Assembly: GCA_028826165.1 (NCBI GenBank)
Contig: JAPDFW010000081.1
Span: forward strand, 514,501-578,500
DNA: 64,000 nt
From: Anaeramoeba ignava
Lineage: Eukaryota; Metamonada; Anaeramoebidae
Direction: 5' to 3'
Position numbers and translations under genes: made by a program. Below the pieces are notes generated by a model. The model ran no database searches. It had not been told where the DNA came from and worked only from the letters and a program-made list of their open reading frames with translations. This document shows, in pieces, positions 57,559-64,000 of the stretch (position 1 is its first letter; every line of letters begins with the position of its first letter).

Positions 57559-59154
57559 ATGATTTTACATCAAAAAAAAATATCAACATTTCTTAGTCAA
57601 AAATATAAAGATATTCTTCCACAACATTTAAAAAATATTAAAACAAACCAATTAAAATATTTTCCAAAATATTTTTCTTTAAAAACAACAATAAAAAATT
57701 TAAATAAATCAAAAGAAGAATTAAAAATGGAAAAAAAACTTGCTCAAGAAATAAGTCAATTTTTATTAAAATTAATGAGGAATTTTTTCACAGATTTAAA
57801 CAAAATTTCAACCAAGAAAAAAATTGAAGAAGTTCTTAATATAATTTCATATTTAAACATCAAAAATCCAGATCAAAATTCACTTGAATTTTTTGGACAA
57901 AATTTACTAATAAATTTTTTGCAAATGAACCTTCCTCCAATTACACATAAATTCTATTTATACCTACAAAAACAAGGCATAGCTGTGGTTCAGAATCTTT
58001 TTTCATTATTAATTGATGGTCAAATGTCTCTCCACATTTTAATTCTTCTTGAAAGTGATCAATATGCAAATGGAGATGACAATATTTTTCTCAAAAATTT
58101 CCCACAAATAACACCAAATATCCTTTCCCTTTTTGAAGGCGATCAATCAAGGAGATTCTTCACAATCATTTCCAAGTCTTATAATTACGATCTTCAATTT
58201 ATGCAAATTGCAAAACCTTTATTAAATCAAACCCAATTAACAAAAAAAATTGTCAAAAAATATCGACATTTAAAAAAGAAGAATAAAAACGGCAGCGATA
58301 GTTATCAAATACTCAAAAAGACATTTCGTTCTGTTGATCTTGGGTTTGGGACTTCAAATCAAAACAAAGATGAAAAATCGAATGAAAAAACAAATGAAAA
58401 AACAAATGAAAATTTCAAAATTGATGATTATTTTTTATTTTCTCAAGCTTTTAACCAATCCAAATCTAATTCAAACATCAAAATATCACTTGAAATTCGC
58501 AAAATTCGTGTTTTAATGATTGTTAGTGAAAATGGAGAGCAAAATAAAGACAATGTGGTTGAGACTTTAACTTCGCAAAACAATATTGAACCAACTGTTA
58601 TTAACGCCTCAAAAAAATGGGATTTAAATCAAGAAATATTGAATAGTTTTCATTGTGTTTTTGTTTATTCGTCTCAAAAATTCTATCATTCTAAATCACT
58701 TGGAAATATTCTTGCAAATTACGTTGAAAACGGAGGAAGTCTTATTATTTCCTGTTTTGCAATCAATAAAGATTCTTTTGGATTAAAAGGAAAAATTATT
58801 TCGGATCAATTTTTTCCTGTCAAATTAGGCAAATCATTGAATACCAAAAATAATATTGAAGTTGGGAAAATTTACTCAGAAAATCATCCCATTTTAAATG
58901 GTGTTTCTCGTTTTAATTGCGGCAATCAAAATGTCAGAACAGATATTGTTGCTTTGCAAAACTCTAATGTGATTGCTGAATGGAATGATGGAATTCCTTT
59001 AATAATTGAAAAAAATTATCCCAATTCTGGCTTGATTGTTGTTTTAAATTTTTATCCCGTCTCTTCAAAATTACAAGATGGTTATTGGAATTTTTCAAGT
59101 GATGGTGGATTGATTCTTAGAAATGCAATAAAGTTTTGTTCCACTTATTTTTGA
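57559..59154 (+). CDS. Protein with C-terminal class I glutamine-amidotransferase-like domain
   Basis: One exon, 531 residues. Residues 1-310 are mostly helical with a basic/N-rich linker (EKSNEKTNEKTNEN) and no recognised family. Residues about 315-531 look like a GATase1-like/ThuA-type flavodoxin fold: IRVLMIVSENGEQNKDNVVE, FHCVFVYSSQKFYH, ILANYVENGGSLIISCF, HPILNGVSRF, and GLIVVLNFYPVSSK with SDGGLILRNAIKF. The Cys in LIISCF is near where a nucleophile could sit, but the classical GxCxG elbow is not present, so this may be a non-catalytic or sugar/ligand-binding version. It is convergent with the F-box/LRR gene (115 bp). The start was chosen as the first ATG after the T-tract; there is no intron. 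Confidence 0.6.
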   Translation: MILHQKKISTFLSQKYKDILPQHLKNIKTNQLKYFPKYFSLKTTIKNLNKSKEELKMEKKLAQEISQFLLKLMRNFFTDLNKISTKKKIEEVLNIISYLNIKNPDQNSLEFFGQNLLINFLQMNLPPITHKFYLYLQKQGIAVVQNLFSLLIDGQMSLHILILLESDQYANGDDNIFLKNFPQITPNILSLFEGDQSRRFFTIISKSYNYDLQFMQIAKPLLNQTQLTKKIVKKYRHLKKKNKNGSDSYQILKKTFRSVDLGFGTSNQNKDEKSNEKTNEKTNENFKIDDYFLFSQAFNQSKSNSNIKISLEIRKIRVLMIVSENGEQNKDNVVETLTSQNNIEPTVINASKKWDLNQEILNSFHCVFVYSSQKFYHSKSLGNILANYVENGGSLIISCFAINKDSFGLKGKIISDQFFPVKLGKSLNTKNNIEVGKIYSENHPILNGVSRFNCGNQNVRTDIVALQNSNVIAEWNDGIPLIIEKNYPNSGLIVVLNFYPVSSKLQDGYWNFSSDGGLILRNAIKFCSTYF

Positions 59155-59269
59155 AGAATAAACTAAACTAAACCAAAACAAAACAAACAATTTTGTTTTC
59201 TTTTCTTTTCTTTTCTTTTCTCTTATTTCCAAAAAAAAATAATTTTTTATTCCACTTTCTTTTTTTCTT

Positions 59270-60810
59270 TCAAAATTCTTCAATTTCACACTTTTTCAAA
59301 TTTGTTAAACTTCTTATTTCTTCAGGAAATTTAACAAACCGATTTTTTTTCAAATACAAAAATTCCAATTTTGTTAATTTGGTAAAATTTGGATTTAATT
59401 CAGTCAATTGATTTTGACCCAAATCCAATTCTAACAAAGAATCACAAAGAGGGAAATCTCCAAAATCATCAGGCAAAGTAACAATATGATTTCCTTGAAG
59501 AAACAAAGATTCCAAAGAAAGAAATGAAAGAGAGAACGGAATGGAAGTCAAATCATTTCCAAATGCTGTTAAGTTCTTTAATGTTTTAAGAGCCCCAATT
59601 TCTAACGGAATTGAATGGAGTTTATTTAAACGAATATCAAGATTGACCAATCGAGATAATTGAAAAATTTGAACTGGCAAATCTTGAATGTTATTGTGAT
59701 TTAAGTTCAAAGTTCTTAATTCTGATAGGTTCTTGATTTCTGGCGGCAATTCTGTTAATAAATTACTGAAAAGATCCAAATGATGAAGTTCTTTAAAAAA
59801 ACATAATTCTTTTGGATAATTGGATATTTTGTTTGAAGATAAATCGAGAAATTGCAAATCTCGTAGTTGTGCAAGCTCTATTGGAAGAGTTTCAATTTTA
59901 TTTGATGTTAATTTGAGTGTTTTTAGGTTGACTAGTTTTGATATTTCTGAAGGGATTGATGGAATATCATTAAAAGTTAAAGTTAGAAAAGTCAAATTTG
60001 TGATTGAACAAATTCCTAAAGGAAACTCATTCAAAGAATTGAAATCCATTCTTAGAATATTTAGATTTTGTAAATTTTGGATCTTTTCAGGAACTTTTTC
60101 AATCCAATTACTCAAAATTTTTAAATTTTCAAGTTGTGTTAATGATAAGATGTATTCAGGAAATGTTTTCATTTGGAGACTTTGAAGTGTTAGTATTCTG
60201 AGGTTTTTTAACAGAAATATTCGAGAAATTTTTTGCGAAATTAGTTCTGTTGATTTACAAAAATTGATTTCTAATTGCTTTAAATTTGGAAAGTTGTCAA
60301 TTATCGAATCAATAAATTTTTGAGTTTCTAGAATGTATGAATTTTTAATTCGAATTCCTTGTAAAAATGGAACTTGTTTTTTGAGTGATATAATTTTATT
60401 ATGAGAAATATTTTTTCCGAATGTAACAAAAGTTTCTGACCAAAGACATCTATTTATTATTTATTTTATTTATTTTTTAAATTTTTAATTTTTAAAATTT
60501 TTGAAATTTTTGAAATAAAATACGGTTCAAATGCAATTTCATTAAATAAAATACAAGTTGGTGCAATTTCTACTAATTTCCTTTGATCTAAAAAACGAAA
60601 AATATAAAGGAGAATCTATATTTTTATGTTTTAGAAACCAAAAAATTATTTGAAAAAATTAATTTAATTTAATTTAATTTCTTTTTTATTTTGAATTGAA
60701 AAAAATACATCTTCTGGCATTTCATCAAACATACAAAATTCGGAATTTGATTTACTTTTTAAATTTTCATTTTGTTTTTCATTTTCATTTTGAGAAAATT
60801 TTTGACCCAT
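59270..60810 (-). CDS. F-box / leucine-rich repeat protein
   Basis: Exons 60810-60709, 60615-60524 and 60449-59270 join in phase to 457 residues. The F-box is assembled across intron 1: DEMPED joined to ILLYIFRFLDQRKLVEIAPT and CILFNEIAFEP, matching the pattern LPxDILxxIFxFLDxxxLxxxxxVC. Thirteen or so leucine-rich repeats follow (LKTLKLTSNKIETLP, LQFLDLSSNKISNYP, LRTLNLNHNNIQDLP, LESLFLQGNHIVTLP). Such proteins are substrate receptors of SCF ubiquitin ligases: the F-box binds Skp1 and the LRRs bind the substrate. MGQKFS at the N-terminus is compatible with myristoylation (inference). The ATG at 60810 was preferred over one 69 nt upstream, which would add a hydrophobic T-tract translation. 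Introns are 74 and 93 nt. Confidence 0.88.
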
Positions 60811-61064
60811 TTCTTTATAAATAATTGAAAGAAAAAAATGAAAAGAAAAAAAACGTTTTCCAAAAAAAAAATAATTCAATTCAATTCAATTCAATTCAAT
60901 TTGATTCAATTTGATTTAATTTAAATTTCGAATTTGAGTTCGAATTTTTTGTTTTGATTTTGTTTTGAATAAAAATGAAAAATTTCCAATAACTTGAAAA
61001 CTTGAAAAAAAAAAAATTGGAAAAAAATTTGAAAGAAAAAGAAAGAAAGAAAAAAAAATGGAAT
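60811..61064. other. Spacer between F-box/LRR and CTL genes
   Basis: 254 bp with CAATT pentamers (60875-60900), T-runs and A-runs; promoter side of F-box/LRR and 3' side of CTL. No gene is supported. Confidence 0.5.
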
Positions 61065-63897
61065 TTAAAGATTTTCTTTTTCTTTTTCTTTTGGTTTATG
61101 TTCATTCATATATTTTCTTAAATCTTCTGTAGCATAAGGTTCTTTATCAGGTGAACTTCCATCATGTCTTTCAGAATCTTCACAGAAACTTAAAAAGATA
61201 GTATCAATTGCCATTTCAAAAACTGCCATAAAAGCAGATGCAATTCCATAAGATAATAAAGCGCATACTAATGCTGGAATTAAATAGAAAGAAATATCTT
61301 TTCTTGAACGAAGAATTGAAATTGCAATCATTGTTGATATAATTGTAACTATGATTTTTCCTATCCATAATAAAAGATCTCCAAAAACATTCAAAACCAT
61401 AATTCTAATGATATTTCTTGCAATTAAATGAAATGCTCTTTTTGTGGATTTACAAAAGCTTTCTCCATAAACTGCAATCTATTAATTTTTAATTTCAAAA
61501 TGAATTTTAATTTCAAAATGAAATTTAATTTCAAAATTTAATTTTAATTTTAATTTTAATTTTAATTTTAATTTTAATTTTAATTTTAATTTCAAAATGA
61601 ATTTTAATTTTAATATCAAAATGAATTTTAATTTTAATATCAAAATGAATTTTAATTTTAATATCAAAATGAATTTTAATTTTAATATCAAAATTAATTT
61701 TAATTTTTAATATCAAAATTAATTTTAATTTTTAATATCAAAATTAATTTTAATTTTAATTTAAATTTTAATATCAAAATGAATTTTAATTTTAATTTTA
61801 ATTTTAATTTTAATTTTAATTTTAATTTTAATTTTAATATCAAAATGAATTTTAATTTTAATTTCAAAATGAATTTTAATTTTAATTTCAAAATGAATTT
61901 TAATTTTAATTTTAATTTTAATTTTAATTTTAATTTTAATTTTAATTTTAATTTTATTTTTATTACCATAATATAAGCATTTCTAGAAATAAATTTAAGC
62001 CAAGATTCAAGACATGCAAAGAAACATTTCATACAATAGAAACAATATTTCACGCATTTATTATCTAAATTTCTTTTTTTAAGTTGTTTTTCAATAAATC
62101 TAATAATCATTCTAATTAATTGAACAACAGCAATTAAAAAGGATCCAAAACATAATGATCCAAAATGATAACGAAGCATTCTTTTAAAAGATGTCATAAC
62201 AGGACTTTTTGGAAGATTCTAATAATTAATTTTAATTTTTAATTTTAATTTTAATTTTAATTTTAATTTTAATTTTAATTTTAAATTTTAATTTTAAATT
62301 TTAATTTTAATTTTAATTTTAATTTTTAATTTTTAATTTTAATTTTAATTTTAATTTTAATTTTAATTTTTAATTTTAATTTTAATTTTAATTTTAATTT
62401 TAAATTTTAATTTTAAATTTTAATTTTAATTTTAATTTTAATTTTAAATTTTAATTTTAATTACATGTTTATCTCTTGCCCAATACCAACTTGATACAGC
62501 TCCTGCGATTGTTGCTTGTGTTAATGCAATAATAACTAATGTTGTCCATAATAATCCAAATAGATGATAAATTGTTGCATAATTAGTTGATGTATCATTT
62601 TTATAATGAAGTTTATAGCTATTAGAGCCATATGGTTCAAGTGTTGGTTTTCCTGCACTCATTAAGAATCTTAAAAATTAAATAGAATAATTTTAATTTT
62701 AATTTTAAATTTAATTTTTATTTTAATTTTAAATTAAATTTTAATTTTAATTTTAATTTTAATTTTAATTTTAATTTTAATTTTAATTTTAATTTTAATT
62801 TTAATTTTAATTTTAATTTTAATTTTAATTTTAATTTTAATTTTAATTTTAATTTTAATTTTAATTTTAATTTTAATTTTAATTTTTAATTTTAATTTTA
62901 ATTTTAATTTTTAATTTTAATTTTAATTTTTAAATTTTAATTTTAATTTTAATTTTAATTTTAATTTTAAATTTAATATTAATTTTAATTTCTATTTGAA
63001 TTTTAATTTTAATTTAAATTTTAATTTTAATTTTAATTTTAATAATTTTAAATTTTAATAAGTTTACAAAGTAACTGGAATCCAATAAAGATAAAGAACT
63101 AAAAGCATTAAGAAAGTCCAAAAAGGGAAAAATACAAGAGAAGGAATTGCTGAAATTGCTTTTGCAGCTTCTCGAATAATTCCAGCAGCAAGTCGAATTC
63201 GATTTCTTAAAAAGATAACCAATAAAACAAAAACAAAATCAACAACAACCATTAAAGAAAATAATACTTTGAACCATTTTGCATTTGTTTTATCAGATTC
63301 AAATGTTTTTTTGGCTTCACTTGTTTGAACTATTTAATTTTAATTTTAATTTTAATTTTAATTTTAATTTTAATTTTAATTTTAATTTTAATTTTAATTT
63401 TAATTTTAATTTTAATATTAATTTTAATTTTAATTTTAATTTTGATTTTAATTTTAATTTTAATTTTAATTTTAAATTTAAATTTAATTTTAATTTTAAA
63501 TTTAATTTTAATTTTAATTTTAATTTTAATTTTAATTTTAATTTTAATTTTAATTTTAATTTTAATTTTAATTTTAAATTTAATTTTAATTTTAATTTTA
63601 ATTTTAATTTTAAATTTATCAAAAGATTAAAGATACCTTGTTTCCATAAATACCAAGTAAATATGATTAAAACAACAAAAAGAGCAAAAACTGTTAACCA
63701 AATCATAAAACCTGAAAATTTTTTCATTAACCAAAACCAAATAAATGATAAAACAAGAGCAATTCCAGCTGTTACTAACATAATCCACCAAGATTGAGCT
63801 AAATCTCCCATTGTTACTGAAATAGAACCTGCTACATCTTTTTTGAGTGTATCTAAAATTCCTTGATCATCAGATGTAGGAATACATCTTCTTAAAT
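61065..63897 (-). CDS. Choline-transporter-like protein (SLC44/CTL family), 3' part
   Basis: Five exons join in phase, 63897-63637, 63329-63068, 62669-62465, 62218-61967, 61478-61065, giving about 464 C-terminal residues; the 5' part lies beyond 64000. Features match SLC44: RRCIPTSDD in the large loop, then eight or so hydrophobic membrane segments (MLVTAGIALVLSFIWFWLM, MIWLTVFALFVVLIIFTWYL, FFPFWTFLMLLVLYLYWIPV, LFGLLWTTLVIIALTQATIA, SWYWARDK), the Cys-rich KYCFYCMKCFFACLE stretch, and the signature FLSFCEDSERHDGS near the C-terminus. CTL proteins move choline or related amines across plasma or organelle membranes. The tail ends in a charged KPKEKEKENL. All four introns present are AATTTT satellites. 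Confidence 0.92.
61479..61966. repeat. CTL intron: AATTTT hexamers with ATATCAAAATGAATTTT
   Basis: Satellite intron between exons 61478 and 61967; the inverted reading on the minus strand gives lysine/leucine frames without meaning. Confidence 0.8.
62219..62464. repeat. CTL intron: (AATTTT)n
   Basis: A nearly pure hexamer tract bounded by GT-AG on the minus strand (donor CAT|GTAATT). Confidence 0.8.
62670..63067. repeat. CTL intron: (AATTTT)n
   Basis: Hexamer tract of about 370 bp; phase 2 junction completes a Leu codon (TT|A). Confidence 0.8.
63330..63636. repeat. CTL intron: (AATTTT)n
   Basis: Hexamer tract of about 280 bp with AATTTAAATTT variants; phase 1 junction completes a Val codon (G|TT). 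Confidence 0.8.
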
Positions 63898-64000
63898 CTA
63901 ATATTTTAATTAAATTTTTATTTAGATTTCATGTTAAATTTAATTTTTTAAATTTTTATTAGATTTCATGTTAAATTTCATGTTAAATTTAATTTTTTAA
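63898..64000. other. Start of a further CTL intron at the window edge
   Basis: After acceptor ATTAG (minus strand) the sequence is AT-rich with a repeated TTTCATGTTAAATTTAAT block. The upstream exon lies outside the window. Confidence 0.6.

Noticed and set aside
1-64000. tRNA, rRNA or transposon sequences
   Set aside because: No cloverleaf-like segments, rRNA stretches, transposase or reverse-transcriptase motifs were seen on either strand.

Overview
This window comes from a nuclear genome of an extremely AT-rich unicellular eukaryote. Genes are split by GT-AG introns, the standard stop codons are used, and the products are eukaryotic: clathrin heavy chain, a heterotrimeric G-protein alpha subunit, a RasGEF, a UEV ubiquitin-conjugating-enzyme variant, an SLC44/CTL transporter, an F-box/LRR protein, and RCC1-BTB and BTB-TLDc proteins. 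This mix of Ras/G-protein, BTB and LRR genes suggests a free-living amoeboid protist. The RCC1-BTB and BTB-TLDc combinations are the kind expanded in Anaeramoeba-like amoebae, but that placement is an inference.

Layout. 1-11 kb: a CH-domain exon (-), RasGEF (+), a leucine-rich-repeat/ADP-ribosylglycohydrolase fusion (-), and an ATP6AP2-like membrane protein (+). 11-17.5 kb: clathrin heavy chain (-). 17.7-39.3 kb: a family of RING-finger/protein-kinase genes, made of one decayed copy (17703-18837) and two long tandem copies (19405-29171 and 29327-39312). 39.4-48 kb: RCC1-BTB (-), UEV (+), BTB-TLDc (+), G-alpha (-). 48-64 kb: a phospho-motif repeat protein (-), a seven-exon protein with PH-like segments (-), a GATase1-like protein (+), F-box/LRR (-), and the 3' part of a choline-transporter-like gene (-). 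Genes are tightly packed, usually 100-370 bp apart. Almost all of the long simple-sequence DNA sits inside introns, and each long intron has its own repeat unit.

The main discovery is in the two tandem RING-kinase genes. Their 3' halves encode eleven ankyrin repeats, each on its own exon (nearly always 96 nt). Between consecutive ankyrin exons the introns contain chains of AG|NNN|GTA units, which read as microexons of exactly one codon (twice, two codons). Copy 2 has 40 of them in ten chains. Copy 1 keeps 38, has one damaged and one deleted. Spliced in order they spell the ankyrin loop (for example K, D, G followed by KTPL) and restore the 35-residue period expected from the repeats. The 3- or 6-nt length is conserved between copies although the introns around them carry many indels. 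I know of no described gene with so many tandem single-codon exons.

Several otherwise good genes (clathrin, RasGEF, RCC1-BTB, ATP6AP2-like, the repeat protein and the N/Q tracts of the kinases) contain single frame breaks, mostly in A-rich runs. Assembly homopolymer errors, real mutations or translational frameshifting cannot be told apart from the sequence alone. Exon joins given here were worked out by hand from GT-AG sites, reading-frame phase and family similarity.
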